Part shown: positions 9,240 to 16,936 of the stretch, piece after piece
How the letters are laid out: each line of letters opens with the position of its first letter
Numbering within the stretch: position 1 is the first letter of the stretch
Source: Candidatus Omnitrophota bacterium
GTDB taxonomy: Bacteria > Omnitrophota > Gorgyraeia > JABMRJ01
Direction: 5' to 3'
DNA: 32,263 bases
NCBI GenBank assembly: GCA_016783555.1
Contig: JADHWH010000019.1
Location: forward strand, 1 to 32,263
Translations under genes and position numbers: made by a program
Notes under the pieces: generated by a model
Told to the model about the DNA's origin: nothing
Seen by the model: only the letters and a program-made list of their open reading frames with translations
Database searches by the model: none

Positions 9240-9554
9240 TTAATCTATCTTTATATCTTTGACCCTAAGCCTTGTGAGGTTTTGTCTGTGGCCGATCTTT
9301 CTCCGAGAGTCCTTTCTCCGTTTATATTTAAAAGATATCGTCTTCTTGGACCTCATATTGCCGAGTATCTGGCAGTCGACTTTGACACTCTTAAGATAGG
9401 GTTTGCCTACCTCTACCTTCTTGCCGTCCGAGTAAAGCAGGACATTATCAAGCTTAACTGCTTTTCCAGGCGCACCGTTAATAAGCTCCGCTTCAAAGGT
9501 ATCGTTCTTGGAAAGGCGATACTGCTTTCCTCCTGTCTCTACGATTACATACAT
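9240..9554 (-). CDS. rplU: 50S ribosomal protein L21
   Basis: A 104-residue 23S rRNA-binding protein of the large subunit. It starts MYVIVETGGKQYRLSKND and ends with the family signature region FKYKRRKDSRRKIGHRQ followed by TRLRVKDI. A GGAGATATT runs into the ATG. It is the first gene behind a strong promoter and heads the rplU-rpmA-obgE-proBA series. Its stop borders directly on the AT-rich palindrome. Confidence 0.98.
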   Translation of the reverse strand: MYVIVETGGKQYRLSKNDTFEAELINGAPGKAVKLDNVLLYSDGKKVEVGKPYLKSVKVDCQILGNMRSKKTISFKYKRRKDSRRKIGHRQNLTRLRVKDIKID

Positions 9555-9590
9555 AATATCTCCATCTTTTATGTGCTAATATGGATGTAT

Positions 9591-9619
9591 AATATATCAC
9601 TATATATGTTATATGTCAA
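9591..9619 (-). promoter_or_regulatory. strong sigma-70-type promoter of rplU
   Basis: TTGACA (9614-9619), 17 bases, then TATATT (9591-9596), a perfect -35 and a 5 of 6 match to the -10. A second TTGACA lies 9 bases upstream at 9623-9628. The leader before the rplU ATG is about 30 bases. The -35 lies inside the left direct repeat of the adjoining element. Confidence 0.75.
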
Positions 9620-9805
9620 GTATGTCAACCGCCATTGACAACAATAGCGAAAGGCGCAAGGCGCAAAGCGAAAAACTTATGTGTCGCTTCGCGACCTTAA
9701 TTTAGCGCCGCCGACATGTCCGCCGTAGCCTTGGCGAAGGCGGCACAACAGCTTTGCGCTTTTCGCTTTGCACTTTACGCCACTGCTAGACACATATATG
9801 TCAAG
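9610..9805. mobile_element. ORF-less inverted-repeat element between rng and rplU
   Basis: An 11-base direct repeat, TATATGTCAAG, occurs at 9610-9620 and 9795-9805. Between the copies, arms rich in GGCGCAAAGCGAAAA and, inverted, GTGCAAAGCGAAAAGCGC resemble the ends of the S23 cassette. The centre holds two further small palindromes: GTCGCTTCGCGAC and CCGCCGTAGCC-TTGGCGAAGGCGG. There is no coding frame of note. It looks like a miniature relative of the S23 cassette with a possible target duplication. Confidence 0.5.
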
Positions 9806-9810
9806 CGCCT

Positions 9811-11322
9811 CTATTTTGCCGGTTCTTCTATATGGTACCGCTCTATATGGAAGCTCGGATTTCCCTTTATGATAATCTTGCGCCTATATCTATTCTCTAA
9901 GTAGGAGATAGAGTTTCTATCTTGTCTCGTAACTCGCTCTACCACCTCGGGATGGGCATGCATAACAAGCGGTCTCCTCGGCCACTTCTTAAGCACCTGG
10001 CTTAGCTTTCTCCTCACCTCTATAGAAAGAGTTGTCACGGATTTTACAGAGCCTCTTCCGTTACAATAAGGGCAGACCCTGTATGAAAGGCTCTCCACGC
10101 TCTTTCGCATCCTCTGCCTTGTCATCTCCACAAGACCCAGCGCAGATATATTGAGAACCTTACTCCTTGCCTTATCGCGCCTAAGGCCGTTCTTGAGGGT
10201 TTCGAAGACCTGGCTTCTGTGCTCCTTAAGATCCATATCTATGAAATCGATTACTATGATACCTCCCATATCGCGAAGCCTTATCTGTCTTGATATCTCC
10301 TTGGCCGCCTCGAGATTGGTAAGGAACGCCGTCTCTTCCAGGTTCTTGCGCCCGACAAAGCTGCCGGTGTTTACGTCAATGGCTACGAGGCCTTCGGTCT
10401 GCTCGATTATTATATAGCCTCTATTCTTAAGATAGATCCTGTTTTCATAGAGCTTGGCTATCTCTTTCTCTATTCCGAAACGCTCAAAAAGAGGCGTCTC
10501 GCCGCGATAGTACTTTAGTCTCAGTCTCAGAGACGGCATAGTGAATCCCACAAAATGCGCGATTCTCTTGAACTCCTCCCTATCATCGACTATCAGCCTG
10601 TTTACGTCGTTTGTAAAGATATCCCTCGCCACCCTGAAGAGAAGGTCATATTCCCGATGGATAAGAGAAGGGGCCCGGGCCTTCTCGCCTTCTCTCTTTA
10701 TCCTCTCCCATGTCTTCAGTAAATATCTAATTTCGTTTTTGAATGCGCCCCTTCTGCAGCTGCCTCCGGCTGTACGCACTATAATCCCTATGTCTTTAGG
10801 AAGGTTCAAAGACGATATCTCTTTTTTTATCCTGCCGCGTTCCGAATATTTCGTGATGCGCTTAGAGACGCCTATGCGCGACTCATAAGGCATCAATACC
10901 AAGTAGCGGCCCGGGAGGCTTATGTGCGTAGTAAGGCGGGCGCCTTTGGTCCCTATGGGCTCCTTCACTACCTGGACCATAATCTCCTGTCCTTTTTTTA
11001 ATAAATTCGTGATATTAGGCAATGAATCTTTCTGGCTCTTCTTTGCCGTTAAGCCATTGAATGATTCCGACAATAACTCTTCCAGGTCCCGGGGCCCTTC
11101 CACTACATCGCTCACGTGCAAAAAGCCGTTCTTCTCGAGCCCCAAGTCCACAAAAGCCGCGCCCATGCCCGGCAATATAGCCGTAACTCTTCCTTTGTAG
11201 ACATTTCCCACAACCTTCTGGTGATCGGCCCTTTCAATATAGTACTCCTCAAGGGCATTATCCTCCAGTATGGCGACCCTCTTTTCCAGCAATTCAATAT
11301 TTACAAGTATTCTTTTATACAT
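9811..11322 (-). CDS. rng: ribonuclease G/E family endoribonuclease
   Basis: Cuts single-stranded, AU-rich RNA in rRNA maturation and mRNA decay. The S1-type domain lies within the first ~130 residues (GNVYKGRVTAILPGMGAAFVDLG). The catalytic magnesium-binding aspartates are in VAIDVNTG and IVIDFIDM, and the zinc-link that joins subunits is CPYCNGRG. At 503 residues with no long acidic or arginine-rich tail it is RNase G-like, without a degradosome scaffold. Its ATG overlaps the end of the DUF2344 gene by 8 bases, and its last codons touch the edge of the adjoining repeat element. Confidence 0.95.
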   Translation of the reverse strand: MYKRILVNIELLEKRVAILEDNALEEYYIERADHQKVVGNVYKGRVTAILPGMGAAFVDLGLEKNGFLHVSDVVEGPRDLEELLSESFNGLTAKKSQKDSLPNITNLLKKGQEIMVQVVKEPIGTKGARLTTHISLPGRYLVLMPYESRIGVSKRITKYSERGRIKKEISSLNLPKDIGIIVRTAGGSCRRGAFKNEIRYLLKTWERIKREGEKARAPSLIHREYDLLFRVARDIFTNDVNRLIVDDREEFKRIAHFVGFTMPSLRLRLKYYRGETPLFERFGIEKEIAKLYENRIYLKNRGYIIIEQTEGLVAIDVNTGSFVGRKNLEETAFLTNLEAAKEISRQIRLRDMGGIIVIDFIDMDLKEHRSQVFETLKNGLRRDKARSKVLNISALGLVEMTRQRMRKSVESLSYRVCPYCNGRGSVKSVTTLSIEVRRKLSQVLKKWPRRPLVMHAHPEVVERVTRQDRNSISYLENRYRRKIIIKGNPSFHIERYHIEEPAK

Positions 11323-11629
11323 AATTAATTTTTTTTACCTCGCTTATTTCTATGCCTTCGGGCAGCATATTCTCAAGATCTTTTTTAAAATCCTCAGGTC
11401 CCATCCAGCCGTCTAACTTAAAGACGGCCTCCAAAGAATCGGATTCTTTCCCTAATTTCAAGGCGGGCTGAACGCTGATCCTTGGGTGCGGGCTGAATCC
11501 CTCCGTTATGCTGACCGGTATCGCAGCCCTCCTTGCCGCCCGCTGAAAGAGCCGCATAAGGTCCAGGTGCGATATAAACCTCATAAACCCCTTCTTCGCA
11601 AACCTAATCTTTATTTCCTGTCTAACCAT
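11315..11629 (-). CDS. DUF2344 / TIGR03936 family protein, short form
   Basis: The family usually accompanies a B12-binding-type radical SAM protein, sometimes as a fusion, and is often beside rng; the function is not established as far as I know. Matching features are IRFAKKGFMRFISHLDLMR, FQRAARRAAIPVSITEGF and SPHPRISVQPALKLGKESD. The protein has only 104 residues, about half of what I expect, so it seems to keep just the N-terminal half. It runs into the rng start (8-base overlap), so the ending looks natural and not like a broken gene. There is no clear Shine-Dalgarno; a hairpin repeat begins about 20 bases upstream. Confidence 0.85.
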   Translation of the reverse strand: MVRQEIKIRFAKKGFMRFISHLDLMRLFQRAARRAAIPVSITEGFSPHPRISVQPALKLGKESDSLEAVFKLDGWMGPEDFKKDLENMLPEGIEISEVKKINYV

Positions 11630-11646
11630 AATATGAAATTGGCTGA

Positions 11647-11815
11647 AAATTTTTTGCGGGTGGCATTTGGCGGGCGCCCAAATTTTGCAGCTGGGGATGG
11701 GGGCTGGGAAGCCCCATCTGTCCTACACATCTATTGGCATACCCCAGCAAAAAATTTGGGCTGCCAAATGACAGGACCCGCAAAAAATTTACTTCCCCGC
11801 GAACCTTGCTGCCTT
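11647..11815. repeat. long hairpin repeat, copy A, 3' of pilQ
   Basis: Left arm AAATTTTTTGCGGG, GGCATTTGGC, GCCCAAATTTTGC and right arm GCAAAAAATTTGGGC, GCCAAATGACAGG, CCCGCAAAAAATTT are inverted complements, with a smaller stem (GGGGCTGGGAAGCCCC) in the loop. The outer 53 bases (11763-11815) recur at 28032-28085 with about 80% identity. This fills the gap between pilQ and the DUF2344 gene. Confidence 0.8.
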
Positions 11816-11820
11816 ACTTC

Positions 11821-13443
11821 TCACCAAAGCTCCCACCATTTTCTCTTTTTCTTTCCCTCTTCTCCTATCTTCGCCGGTCTTGGCATCGCCATAAATGTCT
11901 CTGCGTCTTTAGGAAGAGGTATCGGTACCTTGGCGATGTTAGGGTCAAGATGCGTCTCCCATCTATCTTTTACCAGGTGGACAGTTATGAATATTATCAG
12001 CTCTTTTCTGTCGATATCCTCTTCCTTCTTAGTGAAAAGAAGATCCCCTATAAAAGGAATGGTTCCTAAAAACGGAACCTTATGTTCTTTAAACGTGGTC
12101 TCTTTAGTAATAAGGCCCCCCAGCATGATCGTGTCACCGTCTCTGACCATGACCTCTGTCTCCGCTTCTCTCGTCTCAAATATCGGCGCTACGATCCCCC
12201 TTGACGCATCCAGTGTCTGAATGCCTGAAAATGATTTTATCTCCGGTTTTAGTTTCACGACTATGTCGTTCTCCTTATTTATATGAGGGGTCACTGTCAA
12301 TTTTACGCCGAGGTCCTTCTGATCCTGAAAACCGGATATTATAAAATCACCCGTCTCTTCGTTGAAGCTAAAAGAAGGAAACATCATCTGGCTTCCTACC
12401 AGTATGGACGCCTCTTTGTTATTCAGGGTAGTTATCCTCGGGTTCGACAGGACGTCTGTATCGGTCCGCTCTCTAATAAATTCTAAGACGGCCTGAAACT
12501 GCGTAAAATCCAGGGTGCCGAACGTGAACGCGTCAGCCTCGGCGAAGGGAAAGACCGCCCAGTTCTCCGGTCCGCCGGCTGGATATTCAGTCTCTGTCGT
12601 TCCCGCAAACTGATCTCCGGCCACCGGCGCCGCGGTAGAACCGAACGCAAAGAACTTATCGAAACCCTGTTCTAAGTCAGTCTCTGTCAGGCGCGTAAAG
12701 GGCAGTGTCATCGGTTTTGCCGCCCCCGTCGCGCTTATCTTTGTCTCCCAGTCTATGCCCAGACGCTCGCTGTCATCAAGCTTCGTCTCTATAATCTTCG
12801 CTTCTATCAAAACCTGCGGCGTCCTCCTGTCCAGCTTTTTTATTATCTGTCCTATCTTGTAAAGGTTGGTAGCTATATCAGTCGCGACTACGACGTTGGT
12901 CCTTTCATCGTATTTGATCTTGCCCCTGTCGGTCAGCATATCTCCGATCGACGCCGCCACCTCTTCGGCCTTAGCGAAACTCAGACTATAGACCTCAGTG
13001 CTCAACTCCTCCTGTTTGAGACTCTCGATAGTCGTAACCCTTATGATGTTGCCCTCTCTATCATAAGCAAATCCGTATGTCCTCAAAACAATATCGAGCG
13101 CCTTATCCCACGGCACATCCGTAAGCCTGATTGTAACCAATCCTGAGACCTCCGGTCCGGCAACGATATTTACGCCGCCCTTGTAAGATAATATCCTGAG
13201 GACGTTGTTTATATCCGCGTCTTTAAAATCCATGGTGACGTTCCCAGATCGAGAAGGTTTGGCAGGTATCGTTCCGCTAGTAGCTTCTTCAGCGCTAGAC
13301 TGCGCCTGGCCAGTCGATTCCTCCGCGCCTTCCGCGGGAGGCCTTCCTTCTCCTGGAGGCCTCTGGGCATAAATCAAAGGGCATATATAATATCCTATAA
13401 AAGCAAAAATCAGAAATAATACAAATATCTTATTCTTAAACAT
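11821..13443 (-). CDS. pilQ: type IV pilus secretin
   Basis: Forms the outer-membrane ring through which the pilus passes. A signal peptide covers about residues 1-26 (FVLFLIFAFIGYY...IYA). A proline/glutamate/serine-rich linker follows to residue 65, then an STN/N0 domain (MDFKDADINNVLRILS) at about 69-137 and an N1/NolW-type domain (VYSLSFAKAEEVAASI) at about 150-205. The secretin domain carries VLIEAKIIE and the family signature VPFLGTIPFIGDLLF, then ELIIFITVHLV. No AMIN domain is seen, so the N-terminal part is shorter than in proteobacterial PilQ. The C-terminus is a basic/aromatic tail (KKKRKWWELW). AAAGGAG precedes the ATG. Last gene of the pilMNOPQ run. Confidence 0.93.
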   Translation of the reverse strand: MFKNKIFVLFLIFAFIGYYICPLIYAQRPPGEGRPPAEGAEESTGQAQSSAEEATSGTIPAKPSRSGNVTMDFKDADINNVLRILSYKGGVNIVAGPEVSGLVTIRLTDVPWDKALDIVLRTYGFAYDREGNIIRVTTIESLKQEELSTEVYSLSFAKAEEVAASIGDMLTDRGKIKYDERTNVVVATDIATNLYKIGQIIKKLDRRTPQVLIEAKIIETKLDDSERLGIDWETKISATGAAKPMTLPFTRLTETDLEQGFDKFFAFGSTAAPVAGDQFAGTTETEYPAGGPENWAVFPFAEADAFTFGTLDFTQFQAVLEFIRERTDTDVLSNPRITTLNNKEASILVGSQMMFPSFSFNEETGDFIISGFQDQKDLGVKLTVTPHINKENDIVVKLKPEIKSFSGIQTLDASRGIVAPIFETREAETEVMVRDGDTIMLGGLITKETTFKEHKVPFLGTIPFIGDLLFTKKEEDIDRKELIIFITVHLVKDRWETHLDPNIAKVPIPLPKDAETFMAMPRPAKIGEEGKKKRKWWELW

Positions 13444-13446
13444 TAG

Positions 13447-13815
13447 CTATTCTCCTTTCTTGATCAAATCAAGCGTATATTCTATATTATTTATTGAAAA
13501 CATCACACTCTTTTCTTCTATTATTATTACAGCGACATTGCCGGATTTCTGGCCTTCTCTCATTATGACCCCGTTTAGTATAGCTACAGAGTCGCCTCCC
13601 GCATCCCAGACAATACCCTCCAAGACAACATCGTCTATGGTGTAGACATCCTCGAGCCCGAACAACGCCTTCGCTTTTTTAGCCACAAGCGGTATGAAAG
13701 GGTTTCTCTTATCCTTACTGTTGTAAACAAAACCTTCCTCTCCCGCCGCATAGAGAGTTAACGTCTTCGGCATAACCATAAAAACGACAATAAGAAAAGA
13801 TATTATATTTTTCAT
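13447..13815 (-). CDS. pilP: PilP-like pilus assembly protein
   Basis: PilP links the PilN/PilO inner-membrane complex to the PilQ secretin. The protein has 122 residues with an N-terminal signal or anchor (IISFLIVVFMVMPKTL); no lipobox cysteine is visible, unlike proteobacterial PilP. The following segment FVYNSKDKRNPFIPLV resembles the RDPF-type motif of this family. The C-terminal half (DDVVLEGIVWD, SVMFSINNIEY) fits a small beta-sandwich. The assignment rests mainly on position between pilO and pilQ. It overlaps the pilO stop by 4 bases and its end carries the pilQ ribosome binding site. Confidence 0.78.
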   Translation of the reverse strand: MKNIISFLIVVFMVMPKTLTLYAAGEEGFVYNSKDKRNPFIPLVAKKAKALFGLEDVYTIDDVVLEGIVWDAGGDSVAILNGVIMREGQKSGNVAVIIIEEKSVMFSINNIEYTLDLIKKGE

Positions 13816-14387
13816 TTCGTTATCGATACATACGTACTTGCGATTAACCGCGTATTCTGCTTCTTTACGTTGTGCGGATTTGAGTCTATCTTGAAATCCT
13901 TAACTATTATAAACCTCCCGCCGGTCTCAAGCCTCTGGAGAAATTCTCCCAATTCATGGTAACCGGATCTAGCGACTATCTCAACGGGTATCTCTTTATA
14001 TATATCAACAATTTTTGTCCCTATACCTTTTTCGCTGAACGGTCTTATACCGACAATCTTCACATCCGACTCATTTGCGATGTTGGATAGGTCCTCGAGT
14101 ATCTTCTGTATCTCCTGCTGTCTGGGAAATATCTTCTGGTACTCATCCATCATAAGGAGGAGTTTTTTATTCTGCCCGTCTATCGATGCCTTCTGGCCCA
14201 TCAGAAATCTTGCGTCTTGAAGATCGTTTTTAAGGCTGGCGACCTCCGGAATAAGCGTTACCAGTTTTTTAATAGCGGGGCGGAGAAATATATGAAAATA
14301 ACCCCCCGCTATTAATATTATAATCAGCACTGAAATGAGCGCTCTTTCTCTCTTCGACTTTGCAAGTTTGACATCAAGCTTCTTCAT
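13812..14387 (-). CDS. pilO: PilO-like pilus assembly protein
   Basis: Inner-membrane alignment protein that pairs with PilN. One transmembrane helix at about residues 15-37 (ALISVLIIILIAGGYFHIF) is followed by a coiled-coil-like stretch (VASLKNDLQDARFLM) and a ferredoxin-like periplasmic part (PVEIVARSGYHELGEFLQRL, RFIIVKDFKI), the typical PilO pattern. ATG at 14387 (MKKLDVKLAK) is preferred to the TTG one codon upstream because GGA lies at good spacing. It overlaps the end of pilN by 14 bases. Confidence 0.87.
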   Translation of the reverse strand: MKKLDVKLAKSKRERALISVLIIILIAGGYFHIFLRPAIKKLVTLIPEVASLKNDLQDARFLMGQKASIDGQNKKLLLMMDEYQKIFPRQQEIQKILEDLSNIANESDVKIVGIRPFSEKGIGTKIVDIYKEIPVEIVARSGYHELGEFLQRLETGGRFIIVKDFKIDSNPHNVKKQNTRLIASTYVSITK

Positions 14388-15045
14388 CAAATTCCTTAAT
14401 GTAGCAGTTTATGTTGAATTTCATTACTTCTACGTTTTCTATTTCATGAAGCGTGGTAGAATCAAGCTCTATATTTGAGAAATCCTTAAAAAAGTCTTTC
14501 TCGCTTTTAAGGCCGTCTATAAATCTGCTTATGATTGCGAGCTCATCCCCATACGAGGAAGAGACCTCCCCCTCTATGCTTAAATATGGGATCTGGACCC
14601 TTTCGGTAGCAAACCTCCTCATGGCCATAGACTTGCCTGAGGCACCCTCCTTGGGTTCTACAATAACGGTCTTTCTGTCTATAGACAAACTTGTATACCA
14701 GATGCCGTCTATGACAAGGTCGCTGAGTTGATTCAGTTTCTTGGCCCAGAGAATCTTCCTGCTCATGAGGTCTTCTATGGCGTCTATCTTTCTCCTCATT
14801 TTTATATTTTCTCTTCTTGTAAGTTCTATTGACTCTTTCTCTATCTTCTCTCTTTGCCACTCAACCGACATTTTATCTATAGCGCGTCTTTGCAAATTTA
14901 TTGTAAGCATTGTGAGGCCGTGGATCAGCACCAACAACACGGCGATACCTATGATTATCGGCGCGGAAGTAATCTTAATCTCCGGCATCTGAAAAATCGG
15001 CTTCTTTTTTCTCAAATTCTCCGGTAATAGATTTATCTCTATCAT
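14374..15045 (-). CDS. pilN: PilN-like pilus assembly protein
   Basis: Bitopic inner-membrane protein whose cytoplasmic tail binds PilM. The N-terminus MIEINLLPENLRKKK is the classic PilM-binding INLLP motif. A transmembrane helix follows at about residues 28-50 (APIIIGIAVLLVLIHGL), then a charged coiled-coil region (MSVEWQREKIEKES) and a periplasmic domain (IDGIWYTSLSIDRK). The 223 residues are close to the family norm. One base separates it from the pilM stop. Confidence 0.9.
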   Translation of the reverse strand: MIEINLLPENLRKKKPIFQMPEIKITSAPIIIGIAVLLVLIHGLTMLTINLQRRAIDKMSVEWQREKIEKESIELTRRENIKMRRKIDAIEDLMSRKILWAKKLNQLSDLVIDGIWYTSLSIDRKTVIVEPKEGASGKSMAMRRFATERVQIPYLSIEGEVSSSYGDELAIISRFIDGLKSEKDFFKDFSNIELDSTTLHEIENVEVMKFNINCYIKEFDEEA

Positions 15046-15046
15046 A

Positions 15047-16048
15047 TCAATACCTCAGCGCCAGTCCGACCGCGACGTGCAATTGATTCTTGACACTATT
15101 AAGCTTCTCTTCGGATACTCCCTTGTCAATCTTTATGCGCTTAAACGGATCCCAGAAGCCGCAGTCTGTCTCCAGGCTCTTTTTAAATATTTCCTCAAGC
15201 CCCTTGAACCCTGACAGCCCGCCGCTTAGATATATCTTATCAACGGACGAACCTATCTGGTTTTCGTAATATGTCAACGAAAGCTTTACTTCTTCTACCA
15301 TGTGCACGATTATCGGTTTTGTTATCTCCAGGATCTGCTGGAGCCGCTCTCCCGGCTCTTCTTTCAGCAAAGATGCCGCCTTTATGTTCACATCGAGCTT
15401 CTCGGAGATGGCCTGCGCAAAATCGCGGCCCCCGATTTGCAACTCTCTTGTAAAGGACGGCGTCTTTCCCTTCATGATATTAACAACGGTATACTTCTCG
15501 CCAAGGCCAAGCAGGGCAACATTGGTTCCTTCAACGGCATCGGGAAAATTTAAAAGAAAGGCGTTCGTAAGGGCGAACGAATCGCAGTCGATAATACCCG
15601 GAAAGATGCCGGTACCTTCAACAAGCTTGACCAGCTTGTCTATTGTCTCCTTCTTTACCGCAACAAGCAATACCTTCATCTTGCCATGCTCTATATCCTC
15701 AACCTTCTGGCAGTCTATAATCACGTCCTTTATATCGAACGGTATATGCTCTCCGGCCTGGAATTTCATGGAGCTTTTGAGCTCTTCCTCGTTCATCTTG
15801 GGCAGGTCAACATATCGCACTACCAGTTGAGGCCCCGAGATTGAAATATTCACGTCTTTAGAAGTTAGTTTCTTGGCGATGTTCGCTAATACCTCTCTGT
15901 ATTCATCGGTATTTCCTTCTTTAAGCTTAATTAATTCGAAATTTTTTAAGATGGGGTTCTCGCGCTTGCCGGATAGCTGGACGAACTTGACCGAAGAATT
16001 GCCTATGTCCAAGCCCGTCTGTGCCATCTTTCTTGCTATGCTAATCAT
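15047..16048 (-). CDS. pilM: PilM actin-like pilus assembly ATPase
   Basis: Cytoplasmic FtsA-like protein that binds the PilN tail and connects it to the motor ATPases. Actin-fold signatures are TGLDIGNSSVKFVQLSG near the start, VALLGLGEKYTVVNI in the middle and IYLSGGLSGFKGLEEI near the end. 333 residues is a usual size. The start ATG overlaps the TGA of the preceding pilin (ATGA), which indicates coupling; a second in-frame ATG (MAQTGLDIG) seven codons later is an alternative. Confidence 0.93.
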   Translation of the reverse strand: MISIARKMAQTGLDIGNSSVKFVQLSGKRENPILKNFELIKLKEGNTDEYREVLANIAKKLTSKDVNISISGPQLVVRYVDLPKMNEEELKSSMKFQAGEHIPFDIKDVIIDCQKVEDIEHGKMKVLLVAVKKETIDKLVKLVEGTGIFPGIIDCDSFALTNAFLLNFPDAVEGTNVALLGLGEKYTVVNIMKGKTPSFTRELQIGGRDFAQAISEKLDVNIKAASLLKEEPGERLQQILEITKPIIVHMVEEVKLSLTYYENQIGSSVDKIYLSGGLSGFKGLEEIFKKSLETDCGFWDPFKRIKIDKGVSEEKLNSVKNQLHVAVGLALRY

Positions 16049-16407
16049 GGATACGCATGGCCCTCCAGGCCGCTTGAACAGGTTACTCGAGAAGAGTCGC
16101 CCATGCTGCCGAAAACGTTTTCTCCGCCCGAGGGACAGGATGGTTCTCCAAATGCAAAGTATGAATAGATTTCGTCTTCATAGGATTCGAGAGATACGTC
16201 TTCGCTTGTAATGCTGTTTTCAAATGCCCACTGATCTATCGCTGACTCTATCTGCTTGAGGTTAGCCTTACACACACTTGCCCTGGCGTCTATGCGCAGT
16301 TTGTTATATGTCGGTATTGCTATGGATGCGAGGATACCGATAATAGCAACCACTATCATTATCTCAACGAGAGTAAAACCTTTTTTTTTATATCTTTTTA
16401 TTGTCAT
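16045..16407 (-). CDS. type IV pilin-like protein (second pilin)
   Basis: A prepilin with a 10-residue leader (MTIKRYKKKG), a predicted cleavage site G/FTLVEI with the conserved Glu at position 5, and the hydrophobic helix MIVVAIIGILASIAIPTY. The globular part is short (about 75 residues) with three cysteines (VCKANL, SCPSGG, TCSSG). An upstream TTG at 16434 is unlikely because the predicted transcription start is near 16438. It is fused translationally to pilM by an ATGA overlap. It could be a minor pilin or a pseudopilin. Confidence 0.88.
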   Translation of the reverse strand: MTIKRYKKKGFTLVEIMIVVAIIGILASIAIPTYNKLRIDARASVCKANLKQIESAIDQWAFENSITSEDVSLESYEDEIYSYFAFGEPSCPSGGENVFGSMGDSSRVTCSSGLEGHAYP

Positions 16408-16444
16408 GCTATATATTATATAATTAAGATTCAATTATTATACA

Positions 16445-16473
16445 ATAATGCCATATAAATGGCTGAATGTCAA
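16445..16473 (-). promoter_or_regulatory. promoter of the second pilin-pilMNOPQ unit
   Basis: TTGACA (16468-16473), a 17-base spacer, then CATTAT (16445-16450) preceded by TGG, which gives an extended -10. A leader of about 30 bases to the ATG at 16407 would result. It lies just downstream of the terminator of the major pilin gene, so the pilMNOPQ unit appears to have its own promoter. Confidence 0.65.
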
Positions 16474-16487
16474 TAGCGGGGTATAAT

Positions 16488-16523
16488 AAAAAAAGCGGTA
16501 AGATTTAACCTTACCGCTTTTTT
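16488..16523 (-). terminator. rho-independent terminator after the major pilin gene
   Basis: A perfect stem (AAGCGGTAAG with CTTACCGCTT) with a loop of about 7 bases is followed on the minus strand by a T-run, and preceded by an A-run, so it could work on both strands. It lies 45 bases beyond the major pilin stop. This is the clearest intrinsic terminator in the window. Confidence 0.92.
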
Positions 16524-16567
16524 ACTTAAAATATACTCTTTTGCCGTCGAAACAAGACTAATCGCTA

Positions 16568-16936
16568 TTAGCTTGAGGGCGTCACTCCCGCAACGTTGCC
16601 ATGCGTACCGCATGATGCGTATGCAGGGACTGTGCCTGAAGCAGCGTTATAGCTATAGCTTGTTGAACTGGAGCCTGGACATGTGGTCGGTACATTCCTT
16701 AAATAAGTTGCAAGCTCTGTGCTCCATCCTGTCGCAGTCGGCCAACCTCCGGTGTCTATCTGAAACATCTGTATTGCGCTGTCCATCTGCCTTAAATTTG
16801 CCAGACAGGCATTTGTAGCTGCCGTAGCGCGGGCGCTTACAAAGTTGGGGATGGCTATCGCTGCCAAAAGACCGATGATTGCAACAACTATCATTATTTC
16901 GACAAGCGTAAAGCCTTTGCTATTATGCATTTTCAT
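16568..16936 (-). CDS. pilA: type IV major pilin-like protein
   Basis: A prepilin of 122 residues with a short leader (MKMHNSKG), cleavage site G/FTLVEI, the conserved Glu at position 5, and a helix MIVVAIIGLLAAIAIPNF. The globular domain is very small and rich in Ser, Thr, Ala and Gly (SSSTSYSYNAASGTV), with three cysteines. A GGGGG lies 7 bases before the ATG. It is alone between its own promoter and a strong terminator, the arrangement expected for an abundant structural subunit, which is why I call it the major pilin. No prepilin peptidase is encoded in this window. Confidence 0.9.
   Translation of the reverse strand: MKMHNSKGFTLVEIMIVVAIIGLLAAIAIPNFVSARATAATNACLANLRQMDSAIQMFQIDTGGWPTATGWSTELATYLRNVPTTCPGSSSTSYSYNAASGTVPAYASCGTHGNVAGVTPSS

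Noticed and set aside
16408-16434. TTG start giving nine extra residues on the second pilin
   Set aside because: The predicted transcription start is about 4 bases from it, leaving no room for a ribosome binding site, and a standard prepilin leader begins at 16407.
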